A stretch of DNA of 38,613 nt from a candidate division Zixibacteria bacterium SM23_73_3 (GCA_001304155.1 LJUX01000008.1:1-38613), one strand, 5' to 3'; positions 24,213 through 32,796 are shown, counted from the first letter of the stretch. Notes: generated by a model not told the origin, from the sequence alone. Numbers and translations are program-made.

Positions 24213-25952
24213 TTAACCTTCAGGCTTGGGGAGTTTGAGTTTTTCTAAAAACTCTTCATTTATCCACACGTCTGCTTCGTCAAAGAGACTTTTTTCCCAA
24301 TCAGCTATGTGCTCTCTCCTCTTATTGAGTTTTATGGTTCTTTCAATCTTAGGGATTATGTCTGCGAATGTGTTTCCCTTTTCCTTTTTCTCCACCACCT
24401 GGATGAGATGAAAACCCCACTTGGTCTTTACCGGACCACCTACCTCTCCTTCTTTCAGCTTTAAAGCGGATTGGTAGAACTCATCCGGCATCTCTCCTTG
24501 GGTGATGAAGCCTAAATCGTAAGCCACATCTTTGATCTCGGGCTCACCAGGAAAGTTTCTCTTTGCCATCTCAACAAAATCTGTTCCCTCTTTTATCTGA
24601 TCCAACACCTCCACCGCTTGGAGCGAATCGTCAAAGATTATGTGATACACATGAACCGGCACTCCCAGGGGGGGGAAGTCGATCTTATGGGCTTTATAAT
24701 ATGCTTCAATCTCTTCCATGGTGGGAGGAGGAAAGTCCTTTTTCATTCGCTGGGCAAGCAATCTCCCTTTTGCCTCCTCTAATGTGAAAGCTCTTTTTTC
24801 TGCCTGATATTCCACTAAATCTGCATACCCCCTTTTCTTCGCCTCTTTTTCCAGAATAATGGGTAAAGCCAGATAATTGGTCAAAAGATCTTTTTTGTCC
24901 TCTGCAGTCAGGCTGTCCTTACCCTGATTGTACTTATATACACCTAACACCGCCTCATATTCTCCAAATCTGATGGTATCTTCTTCGCCAAATATCAGTA
25001 CCCACATATCTTTGTCAAAAGAGAACTCCTCAGCATCCAGAAACTCATGGTTATAAACAAACCGGGTTACTTCTTTGAGTGAGTCGGTGAAGTTTCTTGT
25101 AGCTTCTCTGATCTTCTCCCTTTTCAAAAACTCCCTTATCCCCTCAAAGAGTATGGAATCCAACTCATAGTAGCTTTTCTCTTTTCTGTCCAGAAGCTGA
25201 ATTAAATGGTATCCTTCATGGTCTCTTACCGGCCTGGATATCTCTCCTATCTCTTTTAACGAGAACGCAGCTGAATCGAATTCAGGGGAGTTGTTGCCTT
25301 TCTGGATGAATCCCAGATTTGCAGTCCTAGCCGGCACCCCTGCTTGTGAGTATTCTCTGCACAGGTCCGCAAAGTCCTCCCCAGCCAAAGCTCTTTTGTA
25401 AAATTCTTCAATTTTCTTCTCTGCCTCCTTTTCCGCCTCCTTCAATCTTTTTCGATAATCCTTCTCTGTGGAATCCACCCAGACCCGGAGCAAAAGATCT
25501 CTTACCTGCACCTCCTCCGGGATCAAGAGATCTATCTCCTTGGTCAGTTCGTAATGGTCTCTTACCTCTTGATCAGTTACCCCGATTTTCTCCACGATGT
25601 CCCTCTGATACATGTGGTTATAAAGAAACTCTCGCAGGTGGTTGTCTCTCTTTTTGACAAAAACAGAATCGGAGTCCATATCCAGCAGGGCGGCTTTTTG
25701 ATCGATCACAATCTCCCGGATAAACTTGTGAAGTTGATCCTCCTTCGTCTTCTGATCTTCCGGATCGGTGAAGGTAATTCTCAATTTTTTCAAATGATCA
25801 AAAAATCTCCCCATGGTGATGGGCTCATCATTTATCTTAGCTAAAATCTCCTCCCGGGAGATCTCCTTGTTAGGGGATGCGCTTATACGGAAACCGTTCC
25901 ATATAAAGAGAAAGAGAATGGAAAAAAGAATTGGGGAAATAACTTTTTTCAT
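24213..25952 (-). CDS. Exported parvulin-type peptidyl-prolyl isomerase with two PPIC domains
   Basis: A 579-residue periplasmic folding factor of the SurA/PrsA/PpiD kind. ATG 25952 is preferred to a codon 60 bases upstream because GGAAAGGA lies just before it and a signal peptide follows (MKKVISPILFSILFLFIWNG). An SurA-like N-terminal helical region (EEILAKINDEPITMGRF) leads to a first PPIC domain at about 145-265 (VQVRDLLLRV, AGEDFADLCREYS, NLGFIQKG, ISRPVRDHEGYHLIQLLD). A long charged helical linker then leads to a second PPIC domain at about 445-545 (VHVYHIIFDD, GTDFVEMAKR, DLGFITQGEMPDEF, GPVKTKWGFHLIQVVE). It lies 236 bases downstream of the PorV/PorQ-type gene on the same strand, fitting a role in outer-membrane protein folding. 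Confidence 0.93.
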   Translation of the reverse strand: MKKVISPILFSILFLFIWNGFRISASPNKEISREEILAKINDEPITMGRFFDHLKKLRITFTDPEDQKTKEDQLHKFIREIVIDQKAALLDMDSDSVFVKKRDNHLREFLYNHMYQRDIVEKIGVTDQEVRDHYELTKEIDLLIPEEVQVRDLLLRVWVDSTEKDYRKRLKEAEKEAEKKIEEFYKRALAGEDFADLCREYSQAGVPARTANLGFIQKGNNSPEFDSAAFSLKEIGEISRPVRDHEGYHLIQLLDRKEKSYYELDSILFEGIREFLKREKIREATRNFTDSLKEVTRFVYNHEFLDAEEFSFDKDMWVLIFGEEDTIRFGEYEAVLGVYKYNQGKDSLTAEDKKDLLTNYLALPIILEKEAKKRGYADLVEYQAEKRAFTLEEAKGRLLAQRMKKDFPPPTMEEIEAYYKAHKIDFPPLGVPVHVYHIIFDDSLQAVEVLDQIKEGTDFVEMAKRNFPGEPEIKDVAYDLGFITQGEMPDEFYQSALKLKEGEVGGPVKTKWGFHLIQVVEKKEKGNTFADIIPKIERTIKLNKRREHIADWEKSLFDEADVWINEEFLEKLKLPKPEG

Positions 25953-26248
25953 CTTGGTCCTTTCCTGCTGGTTCAAAAACATAAACGACAAATTCGTATG
26001 AATGCAACGCAACTTTGTGATTTTTTTATTCTTAAGCCGGATTCACTCAATCAACTTCTTGACCTTAAACGAAAAGACCACACTTTCCAGAACTTTGCTG
26101 TTTGTGCCTGAAGTATCAAAGAAGCAAATGTTATATAATAAAACAAATTCTTTTTGACATCACCGGAAAATTTCTTGGCGGAGTTTTTTATTGTTAATCA
26201 CATGCTTAAAGCTAAACTCTTTCAGGAAAAATCTGATTCCCCTTTATA

Positions 26249-27262
26249 CTAAAGTCTCAAAAGAAGCGAGATGCGATAGGTGTTATCCAGTTCCTCATGA
26301 GAGAGAAAAGCCACATCCCCTCCAAAGGTGGGGTTGATCCAGAATCCGGCGCCTGCAGTGAAATCTCCCTGGTCGAAGCCCAATCTGCCGGATAGTTTTT
26401 CCTTATAAGACACCTCCAGACCATAGTGTATATCTGCGGAGAGCTTGCCCAGCCAAAATTGGGCCGCAGATTTTCTTCCCTCATATCGCACATCCGCATC
26501 GGAAGCAAAGATCAAGTGAAAATCCTGAATTTGATGGTTGATGGCCATACCCAACTTGGTGGTGGGATTGATGGTCTCGGTGGTGCCGTTGTCGTAGAAA
26601 AGAAGACTGGAGGTTAAATCCATCAGATTTACGCCCAGGGAGAGGAATGAATAAGGTTTTGCCAGAAATGCCAGGTCCGCCCCGATACCGAATGCAGAAG
26701 TGGTAACCACGTCCCGATAGATCAGCTTCAAATTTGCTCCCCAGAAAAGATGGGGTCGCATCCCTTGGGAATAGGAGACAAACAAGGCGTAATCTGCATG
26801 GTTTTCTTCCCTTAACAGCACCACCCGGTTGGTATCGCTTATCTCCAAACCCTTTTTTTCTAAATCTGTGATCTTCACCCCACCCCCTCCCAGTCGTTGG
26901 AGGCTGAAAGCTATGGCGCCCGGACGGGTACCCCCAGACAGGGGCTCGTCTGCCCCCGTCTGGACGGAGGTGCGATCCTCCTTCACCAAAGGGAAGGCAA
27001 AAGCAACAAAATCCTGATTCAAAAGTGATCCGAAGGTCTCCGCATGCATCAGGCAGAGTTCTTTTCGATTCAACTGCGAGAGCCCGGATGGATTCCAGAA
27101 ACAGGCGGTCACATCGTCTGCCACCCCCACGAAAGCCCCGCCCATACCCAAAGCCCTGGCCCCCACCCCCAGACTCAAAAACTCTCCGGCGTATTTTGCG
27201 CCAAACACCTGGGCAGAAAATAGAATCAAAAGCCCGACAGTAAAAAGAAATTTCTTAACCAT
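26249..27262 (-). CDS. PorV/PorQ-family outer-membrane beta-barrel protein
   Basis: A 337-residue protein with a signal peptide (MVKKFLFTVGLLILFSAQVFG) and the PorV/PorQ N-terminal signature: AGEFLSLGVGARALGMGGAFVGVADDVTACFWNPSGLSQL. The rest alternates short amphipathic beta strands with Gly/Asn turns (GANLKLIYRDVV, GIGADLAFLAKPYSFLSLGVNLMDL) and ends in an aromatic/Leu strand (RISLLLRL), as expected for an outer-membrane barrel. In Bacteroidetes PorV is part of the type IX secretion system; in other FCB lineages the family is widespread without T9SS. No por genes are adjacent, so secretion is not shown. The start ATG 27262 has only a weak ribosome site. Confidence 0.88.
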   Translation of the reverse strand: MVKKFLFTVGLLILFSAQVFGAKYAGEFLSLGVGARALGMGGAFVGVADDVTACFWNPSGLSQLNRKELCLMHAETFGSLLNQDFVAFAFPLVKEDRTSVQTGADEPLSGGTRPGAIAFSLQRLGGGGVKITDLEKKGLEISDTNRVVLLREENHADYALFVSYSQGMRPHLFWGANLKLIYRDVVTTSAFGIGADLAFLAKPYSFLSLGVNLMDLTSSLLFYDNGTTETINPTTKLGMAINHQIQDFHLIFASDADVRYEGRKSAAQFWLGKLSADIHYGLEVSYKEKLSGRLGFDQGDFTAGAGFWINPTFGGDVAFLSHEELDNTYRISLLLRL

Positions 27263-27415
27263 GGTCCGTAGAATAATATACGAAAAAAATACTTCGTATC
27301 AAGCATAAAACAAGAGCAATTGAGATACCACTTGCAAATCATACGCTTTTTGAGAAAAAAAGTTAGCCAAACACGTATAATTAATATGTTCCTTCAAAGA
27401 GCTTTTTAAAATGAG

Positions 27416-27444
27416 TTGACAATGAGGAGAATATGAATTAAAAT
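27416..27444 (+). promoter_or_regulatory. Sigma70-type promoter upstream of the Cys-rich unknown gene
   Basis: TTGACA (27416-27421), a 17-base spacer and TAAAAT (27439-27444). The predicted leader is about 29 bases before ATG 27480, and dnaG may be reached by the same transcript. Confidence 0.6.
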
Positions 27445-27479
27445 TAATCAGGTTTCAAACAAACTCCCGGATTGAGATC

Positions 27480-28379
27480 ATGTCGAAGACTTTGATCAAT
27501 CAATACAAAAGACAGGGCGTCTTTCGATGCTCCCACCAAGCCCATTTCCGTTTTGAAAAGAGTGTGTCGGTATATCATGTGTTGAAGGAAAAAAAATGTT
27601 TCCCCCAGGGGTGCATCTATTTCTTGTGGAAGTGCACATTGTTGAATAAAGGAAACTCCTGTCCTAAGAAATATCAACATGTGGGAAGGAACTGTTTCTC
27701 CTGTAAGAATTATTTTGAGGAGAAGATAATCCATCAACCGGAGATCATTTTAGATAAGGAGGGATATAAGAAATTCGAAAGTGATCTGGAGGAGTTTGAG
27801 GAGTGGCTGGAGGAGACCGTAGGAAGATGGGTGGAATTTTCCGGAACGATTAACTCGGTCAAACCGCATTTCAGAAAGATCAGGTATGGACCTGAAGGGG
27901 TTTTAAATTTTCCTGGTTTTTTGATAAGCTTCAAAGAAGGGTATTTGGATAGAATCTTTTTCAAAGATCATATCTTCGTCACCATCAGCAGAAAAACCCA
28001 ACAAAATTTTAAATTTGCCAGAGGGGACAAAGTTGAGTTCAAAGCCCGGCTCAGAACCGACAGAGGAAGGATTGTCTTGGAAAAAATCCGATACGTGGAG
28101 TTTCTGCACAAGGAGGATGGAACTTGCTGGAGCTCAAGTCAGGCTCTGGTGGCAAAAAATACCGGAAAGGAGTTTGACTGCCAGCCAGAAAAATGCATGA
28201 TGTGTGAGAACGGGTGTCTTCTGGATGTAGTGGAGAAGACAAATAAAAGTTCTCCCATCAAAAGGCACCTTTACTGTTTGATGGGAATAGAGAATCCAGA
28301 GGAGTGCGTGTATCATCTGGTCAAAAAAATAAAAAATGAGAAGGAACTAAAGTATTCGTCTGAGAGAGAAAGCTTGTAG
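27480..28379 (+). CDS. Cys-rich protein of unknown function upstream of dnaG
   Basis: A 299-residue soluble protein I do not recognise. It has three Cys clusters: KCFPQGC and CTLLNKGNSC near residues 40-60, CPKKYQHVGRNCFSCKNYFEEK at about 61-82, and CQPEKCMMCENGC at about 237-250 with later CLMG and EEC. These look like zinc or Fe-S sites. Between them lies a beta-rich stretch (WVEFSGTINSVKPHFRKIRYG, DKVEFKARLRTDRGRIVLEKIRYVEF) with an OB-fold flavour. Together with its place 72 bases before dnaG this might mean a nucleic-acid-related role, but that is inference. The promoter is well placed and base usage is like that of the neighbours, so it is very probably a real gene. Confidence 0.75.
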   Translation: MSKTLINQYKRQGVFRCSHQAHFRFEKSVSVYHVLKEKKCFPQGCIYFLWKCTLLNKGNSCPKKYQHVGRNCFSCKNYFEEKIIHQPEIILDKEGYKKFESDLEEFEEWLEETVGRWVEFSGTINSVKPHFRKIRYGPEGVLNFPGFLISFKEGYLDRIFFKDHIFVTISRKTQQNFKFARGDKVEFKARLRTDRGRIVLEKIRYVEFLHKEDGTCWSSSQALVAKNTGKEFDCQPEKCMMCENGCLLDVVEKTNKSSPIKRHLYCLMGIENPEECVYHLVKKIKNEKELKYSSERESL

Positions 28380-28451
28380 GTAGCAAGTATCTTTTGTAAG
28401 TAATGATTTTAATCCCCCAAAGACAATCTAAAAGGGAGATTGAAACTCAAT

Positions 28452-30215
28452 ATGACTGGCCATTTTTCCCCAGAACTGCTTGATCGGATCAGGGACGCCA
28501 ATGACATTGTGGATCTGATATCAGAATACGTTCCCCTGAAGAGAAGGGGTAAAAATTACGTGGGATTATGTCCTTTTCACTCGGAGAAAGCTCCTTCCTT
28601 TACCGTCACCCCGGGAAAACAGATTTTCTATTGTTTCGGCTGTGGAGAGGGGGGCAACGTCATCAGTTTCCTGATGAAGCACGAGAAGCTGAGTTTCCCT
28701 GAGGCGGTTAAGCTTTTGGCAAAAAGGGCAAACATCCCCTTGCCCAAGGAGAGCTTTGATGCAAAAAAAGAAAAGCAACTGGACAAACTCTATTATGCCA
28801 ATCAGGTGGCAGATGAATACTTTCACAAAAATCTTTATCGGGAAGTCCCGGGAAAAAGAGCAAGACAGTACCTCAAAAAGAGAGGATTTGATTCCAAGAC
28901 GCAGAAGTTGTTCTCTTTGGGTTACGCTCCCCCTGAGTGGGAAGGTCTGCTAAAATTTGCCCAGGCCAAGGGCGTCGAAGCAAAGGTTTTAAATCAAGCC
29001 GGATTGGCAGTGCCCCGGGCAGAAGCTGCGGGTTTTTATGATCGCTTCAGAAACAGAATAACCTTTCCCATCCTCAATCTCTCCGGGAAGATCATCGGCT
29101 TTGGAGGCAGGGTCTTGGATGATAAAGATGAGCCCAAGTATTTAAACTCCCCCGAGACACCGATTTATCATAAAGGTAAGATACTTTACGGTTTGAATTT
29201 CTCCAAGGATGAGATCCGACAGAAGGGTAGCGCCATTTTAGTGGAGGGATATGTTGATCTCATCAGTTTATCTCAGGCCGGAATAGGAAACGTGGTCGCC
29301 TCCTCCGGCACTGCCTTCACCCAGGACCAAGCCAGGCTTTTGTCCCGTTATGCCGAGAAGGTTTTCCTTTTCTTTGATGCAGATTCTGCGGGACAATCTG
29401 CCACATTTCGAAGTGTGGATCTCCTCTTCAGTGAAGGGTTGGAGGTTTTTGTGTTAACTTTAAGACCAGGGGAGGATCCGGATTCCTTCGTGCGAAAATT
29501 CGGAGTGGAGGCAATAAGGCAAAAAATCCAAAAAGCCAAACCCTTCATAGACTTCAAACACGAATCTTTAGGCAGAGACTTCGGAGAGCTCCCCATAAGA
29601 GAGCAGGAAAAGGTCATCCTCAATCTGGCAGAAACTGCCGGTAAGATCACCGACCAGATAAGAAGAAATCTCTTCATCAAAAAGATCGCCCACACCTTCA
29701 AGATGGACGAGGCGCCAATCTTTAAGCTGGTGGGTAAGAAAGCAATGTCGGCAGACCGCCGTCCGCCGTCCGCAGACTCAAGAATAAACCTTCGGGCTGA
29801 AAGTTCATTGAGTAGGGAGGGAAAGATTGAAAGAGGGATCCTAAGGATTCTAATGGAGGATCAAAAATTTCTGAAGATGACTGTCGGGAAGTTAGACGCC
29901 GAGGATTTCTCCGCCTCTGAGCATAAGGAGATCTTTCAACTCGTCCTGTCTCAAAAGAAGACCTCTCCAGCCAATCTCCTGGACAAGACGGAGAACGAAA
30001 AAACAAAAGAGCTCATCACCCAGATCGCCAGTATCGATTTAGGTCCGGCAGAGCTTTCTGTTCAACTAACTGACCACCTTACCACTTTAAATAAACTAAA
30101 GAAGAACAGAAGCATGAAGGCGCTTAAGGATTATATACAGAGGGCATTGCAAGAAGGGGATAAAGAAACTGCCGATCGACTAACCAAGGAGTTTGAGAAA
30201 CTGAAAAAGACTTGA
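28452..30215 (+). CDS. dnaG: DNA primase
   Basis: A 587-residue primase that makes RNA primers at the replication fork. The CHC2 zinc finger is visible as CPFHSEKAPSF and FYCFGCGEGG (residues about 40-65). The RNA polymerase core follows (YDRFRNRITFPI, GRVLDDKDEPKYLNSPET), then TOPRIM with AILVEGYVDLISLSQAG and FLFFDADSAGQ, giving the acidic metal-binding residues. The C-terminal about 150 residues form the helicase-binding domain. I take ATG 28452; the TTG 12 bases earlier is only two bases from the GGGAG site. The interdomain linker (29745-29783) has an Arg/Pro-rich stretch (SADRRPPSADSR) from a GTCCGCCGTCCGC tandem. The usual neighbours rpoD and rpsU are absent. Confidence 0.96.
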   Translation: MTGHFSPELLDRIRDANDIVDLISEYVPLKRRGKNYVGLCPFHSEKAPSFTVTPGKQIFYCFGCGEGGNVISFLMKHEKLSFPEAVKLLAKRANIPLPKESFDAKKEKQLDKLYYANQVADEYFHKNLYREVPGKRARQYLKKRGFDSKTQKLFSLGYAPPEWEGLLKFAQAKGVEAKVLNQAGLAVPRAEAAGFYDRFRNRITFPILNLSGKIIGFGGRVLDDKDEPKYLNSPETPIYHKGKILYGLNFSKDEIRQKGSAILVEGYVDLISLSQAGIGNVVASSGTAFTQDQARLLSRYAEKVFLFFDADSAGQSATFRSVDLLFSEGLEVFVLTLRPGEDPDSFVRKFGVEAIRQKIQKAKPFIDFKHESLGRDFGELPIREQEKVILNLAETAGKITDQIRRNLFIKKIAHTFKMDEAPIFKLVGKKAMSADRRPPSADSRINLRAESSLSREGKIERGILRILMEDQKFLKMTVGKLDAEDFSASEHKEIFQLVLSQKKTSPANLLDKTENEKTKELITQIASIDLGPAELSVQLTDHLTTLNKLKKNRSMKALKDYIQRALQEGDKETADRLTKEFEKLKKT

Positions 30216-30344
30216 TGAATGAGTCATATTCCATAGGGGTGGGAATTTATCCCGTCCCAAAATGTAGCTTTTTCGACAACCCCATACAGCCCACTCCTGA
30301 GGTTTGATTTATCTTTCATTTCAACGAAGGTCAGCAAAAAATTC

Positions 30345-30373
30345 TTGACTTGGATGTTTTTGAAACGTAATAT
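30345..30373 (+). promoter_or_regulatory. Promoter of the tRNA gene
   Basis: TTGACT (30345-30350), a 17-base spacer and TAATAT (30368-30373), 16 bases before the mature tRNA 5' end. Confidence 0.6.
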
Positions 30374-30389
30374 GTAAATGGGTGTTCTC

Positions 30390-30463
30390 GGGCCCATAGC
30401 TCAGTTGGTTAGAGCAACTGACTCATAATCAGTGGGTCGCAGGTTCGAGTCCTGCTGGGCCCA
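30390..30463 (+). tRNA. tRNA with CAU anticodon (Ile2 or elongator Met)
   Basis: A complete cloverleaf. The acceptor stem is GGGCCCA (30390-30396) with TGGGCCC (30456-30462) and discriminator A. The D arm is GCTC..GAGC and the anticodon stem ACTGA/TCAGT with loop CTCATAA (anticodon CAT at 30424-30426). The T arm is GCAGG-TTCGAGT-CCTGC. CCA is not encoded. G1:C72 pairing and the absence of three G:C pairs in the anticodon stem exclude initiator tRNA. Whether C34 becomes lysidine (Ile2) or the tRNA is Met cannot be settled by eye; the strong GC acceptor stem leans me to Ile2. Confidence 0.95.
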
Positions 30464-30475
30464 TATAAATTATCC

Positions 30476-30512
30476 ATAGCCAGCAGATAATTGATCTGTG
30501 GGCTATTTTTTT
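30476..30512 (+). terminator. Intrinsic terminator after the tRNA
   Basis: ATAGCC (30476-30481) with GGCTAT (30501-30506), inner stem CAGAT-aattg-ATCTG, then a run of seven T (30506-30512). It lies 13 bases after the tRNA. Confidence 0.85.
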
Positions 30513-30570
30513 CGTCAAAATGACTGGCACCTTGGTACAAACAGTTTTCTGATTCCCAGACCTATATGGC

Positions 30571-30598
30571 AGGATTGTAGTTGCCCGATTCATTGGGT
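30571..30598 (+). repeat. Direct repeat copy 1 flanking the GNAT gene
   Basis: A 28-base sequence starting AGGATTGTAGTTGCCC, repeated at 31344-31371 in the same orientation with 26 of 28 bases identical. The copies lie on either side of the acetyltransferase gene. Confidence 0.75.
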
Positions 30599-30650
30599 GA
30601 TTTATCTGCTCGATAAATCGAGTCTTGTGATTCAAATGAATCTCACTGTT

Positions 30651-30706
30651 GGTTCGGGGGTGCCCTTAAGGGTGAATCCCCTCAGGATGAACCCCCACCC
30701 CGAACC
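30651..30706. repeat. Long palindromic repeat at the 3' side of the GNAT gene
   Basis: GGTTCGGGGGTG at 30651 pairs, with one bulge, with CACCCCGAACC ending at 30706; the loop carries CCCTTAAGGG. No T-run. It belongs to the hairpin repeats seen in other gaps of this window. Confidence 0.6.
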
Positions 30707-30726
30707 ACAGATGTTGCAGAGTAGGG

Positions 30727-31299
30727 TTAAGTCTCAACAGCAGTTCTAAGATACTCATCTTTTGAAAGCGAATAATAAAGACATCCTTGATAAGAGCTAA
30801 ACTCTTCTGGCAGTTTTTCAATTTTCTTCCTGTAAATTATTCCCATCTTCTCAATGACACTTATCGACGCAATATTCTCCGGGTCACAGACAGCTACGAT
30901 TTCATCCAGTTTGATGGTATTAAATCCATAATGCAGCATCGCCTTTCCAGCTTCAGTTGCGATGCCCTTTCCCCAAAATTCTTTCGATAATCCATAAAAA
31001 ATCTCAATCTCCTTTGGATTGATGTCAAGCGGCCCAAGTCCACACCAGCCAATTACCTTCTGTTCTTCCTTCCAAACGATTACGGCAGTGAATTTGATAA
31101 TGCGGTTCGGAGAGTTCCTCTCATAGCAATCATTTAACCACAAGATTATCCTCTTGACTTCTTCCAATGACATAACATCTTCCGGGAGAAATCTTACAAC
31201 CTCTTTCTGACTCATTATTTCATGCAATTCCTGAGAATCTTTTAAATTGAATGGTCTGACTATCAGTCGTCGGGTTTCAAGACACATGTCTTTGAACAT
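30727..31299 (-). CDS. GNAT N-acetyltransferase, RimJ/RimL type
   Basis: A 190-residue acetyl-CoA-dependent acyltransferase. ATG 31299 follows GGAGAG. The N terminus (LETRRLIVRPFNLKDSQEL) is that of the RimJ/RimL group (acetyltransf_3). The acetyl-CoA loop is in EFWGKGIATEAGKAMLHYGF (a Q/RxxGxG/A variant), and the C-terminal core DEIVAVCDPENIASISVIEKMGIIYR contains the Asn-x-x-S motif. Substrates of this group range from ribosomal protein N termini to amino acids and antibiotics, so none is assigned. It is a single gene bounded on both sides by near-identical 28-base repeats and hairpin elements, which may indicate that the cassette arrived or moved as a unit. Confidence 0.92.
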   Translation of the reverse strand: MFKDMCLETRRLIVRPFNLKDSQELHEIMSQKEVVRFLPEDVMSLEEVKRIILWLNDCYERNSPNRIIKFTAVIVWKEEQKVIGWCGLGPLDINPKEIEIFYGLSKEFWGKGIATEAGKAMLHYGFNTIKLDEIVAVCDPENIASISVIEKMGIIYRKKIEKLPEEFSSYQGCLYYSLSKDEYLRTAVET

Positions 31300-31343
31300 C
31301 TTAGTCTCTCCAGAGAATAAATCTCCTATTCTTCAGGCATGGA

Positions 31344-31371
31344 AGGATTGTAGTTGCCCAATTTATTGGGT
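31344..31371 (+). repeat. Direct repeat copy 2 flanking the GNAT gene
   Basis: Same 28-base sequence as at 30571-30598, differing at two positions (CCAATTTATTGGG here, CCGATTCATTGGG there). The inner part is itself a small palindrome. Confidence 0.75.
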
Positions 31372-31390
31372 TCAGTGTGGGCTGATCCTT

Positions 31391-31510
31391 AGACAGGCTC
31401 ACTTCGTGCCGCACTTCGTCCTGCCCTTCTGTCCTGAGACCTAAGGGTCGAAGGAAGACTCAGTGTCGAAGGAAGCGCACTCAGTGCGAGGCAGGATGGT
31501 GAGCTTGTCT
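31391..31510. repeat. Large hairpin repeat of the CTTCG/TTCGAAGG type
   Basis: AGACAGGCTCAC (31391-31402) pairs with GTGAGCTTGTCT (31499-31510) with one G-T pair; the inside holds TCCTGCC/GGCAGGA and several GTCGAAGGAAG copies. There is no coding potential. Confidence 0.6.
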
Positions 31511-31538
31511 AACCATAAATCGAGCGACTACTGATTTT

Positions 31539-32531
31539 TCAGAGCCAGCCTTTTTCCTTATACCACCTCACCGTCTCTTCTGTGCCTCTTTTAAGATCAT
31601 ACTCAGACGAAAATCCCAGCTGGGCTTTGGCTTTAGAAACATCTAAACCCCAGTATCTCTGGGTAATCTCCTTTGCCTTCTGAGTGTTGAAAGCCGCTGT
31701 CTTTCCTAAGAGTTTGGAGAAGTTCTCTGAAACGAAAGCTAAGAGAAACACGAGGCTCTTGGGGACTCTCAAAGGCATTGTTCTTTTGTTCAAGACCTTA
31801 CCGATAATCTTGAATGCCTCACGCCAGGAATAGACTCTATCGTCGGCAATGAAGTAGGTCTGACCTGTGCTGTCAAGGCTTTCTGCCGCCAGGATGATCC
31901 CGGCGATTAGATCCTTAACGTATACCAGACTCAAAAAACTTTCCTCTTTTCCGAACGAAATCCGGAATCCTTTATTTGCCACCTTGAAGAAGCCTAACAT
32001 GTCCGTATCCCTGGGTCCGTACACCGCCGGTGGGCGAATGACAGTTATGGGCAACTGTGAGGCATGCTGTAAGATGATTCTTTCTCCCTCCAGTTTGCTT
32101 TCACCGTAATCAGTCACCGGTCGGCAGGGCGCGGTTTCATTAAGAGGCTGTTCATCGCTGCCAGGTCCTACTGCGGCCTGGCTGCTTATATACACCAGTC
32201 TTTGGATCTTTCCCCCCTCTTCCAAACACGCTTCAACTAAATTCCTTGTCCCTTCGGCGTTCGCTCTGAAATACTCTTCCCTGCTTTTCGCCTTGGTCAG
32301 GCCCGCAGCGTGAAAGACCAAATCCACATCCTCAAAACAACCCTTCAGAGAGTACTTGTCATCAATATCTCCATGGACGTATTCCACTTCAAGAGCGGAG
32401 AGCCATCTTAAGTTGCTGGTTTTTCTGACCAGACATCTAACCTGATAGCTTCTGTCTAAAAGTCCCTCCACCAGATGGCTTCCCACGAAGCCATTCGCTC
32501 CGGTGACCAGCGCTCGTAGATTCTTGCTCAT
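31539..32531 (-). CDS. NAD-dependent epimerase/dehydratase (extended SDR)
   Basis: A 330-residue extended short-chain dehydrogenase/reductase. The nucleotide site is ALVTGANGFVGSHLVEGLL at residues 7-25; GDIDD and FHAAGLTKA are the adenine-contact and structural motifs. The catalytic residues are Ser in VYISSQAAVG and Tyr/Lys in DYGESKLEGE, followed by RPPAVYGPRDTDMLGFFK. The sequence resembles the dihydroflavonol-reductase/3-beta-HSD/NDP-sugar epimerase branch (KTSNLRWL after the third strand). The C-terminal substrate lobe is present. Substrate is unknown. It lies downstream of the Hdr region but behind a terminator, so it is probably a separate unit. Confidence 0.93.
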   Translation of the reverse strand: MSKNLRALVTGANGFVGSHLVEGLLDRSYQVRCLVRKTSNLRWLSALEVEYVHGDIDDKYSLKGCFEDVDLVFHAAGLTKAKSREEYFRANAEGTRNLVEACLEEGGKIQRLVYISSQAAVGPGSDEQPLNETAPCRPVTDYGESKLEGERIILQHASQLPITVIRPPAVYGPRDTDMLGFFKVANKGFRISFGKEESFLSLVYVKDLIAGIILAAESLDSTGQTYFIADDRVYSWREAFKIIGKVLNKRTMPLRVPKSLVFLLAFVSENFSKLLGKTAAFNTQKAKEITQRYWGLDVSKAKAQLGFSSEYDLKRGTEETVRWYKEKGWL

Positions 32532-32655
32532 TAGTTTATTGTATAATCAAAAGGATTTTCCGTTTAAGTATTCAAAAAAGACTTTTCAATATAAATAAAC
32601 TCTATTCCAATTTCAATCAAAAGTTCCATTAGATCTTTCAAGGTTTACAAAAAGC

Positions 32656-32685
32656 AAAAAGCCTTCGGTCTATTTCACCAAAGGC
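32656..32685 (-). terminator. Intrinsic terminator closing the Hdr/zinc-ribbon unit
   Basis: The minus strand reads GCCTTTGGT-gaaatag-ACCGAAGGC followed by TTTTT. One mismatch in a 9-bp stem (32661-32685). It is the first terminator after the zinc-ribbon gene. Confidence 0.8.
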
Positions 32686-32716
32686 TCAAAAATAAACTTG
32701 TTCGAACTCTGGTAGT

Positions 32717-32734
32717 GGCGATTCATGAATCGCC
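32717..32734. repeat. Perfect 18-bp palindrome GGCGATTCATGAATCGCC
   Basis: A perfect palindrome between the terminator and the zinc-ribbon gene; a degenerate copy occurs at 2306-2325. It belongs to the dispersed palindromic repeat group. Confidence 0.65.
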
Positions 32735-32796
32735 CTTATGAAAATAAACTGGTTCAGGAACTTGGAATCCCACCGTGATACGAACGAACTCGAAAT

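Noticed and set aside
24213-27262. Type IX secretion locus around PorV/PorQ-like and parvulin genes
   Set aside because: No other por/gld genes or T9SS C-terminal domains are visible; PorV/PorQ-family proteins alone are widespread in FCB bacteria.
30390-30463. Initiator tRNA-fMet
   Set aside because: G1 pairs with C72 and the anticodon stem lacks the three G:C pairs of initiators.
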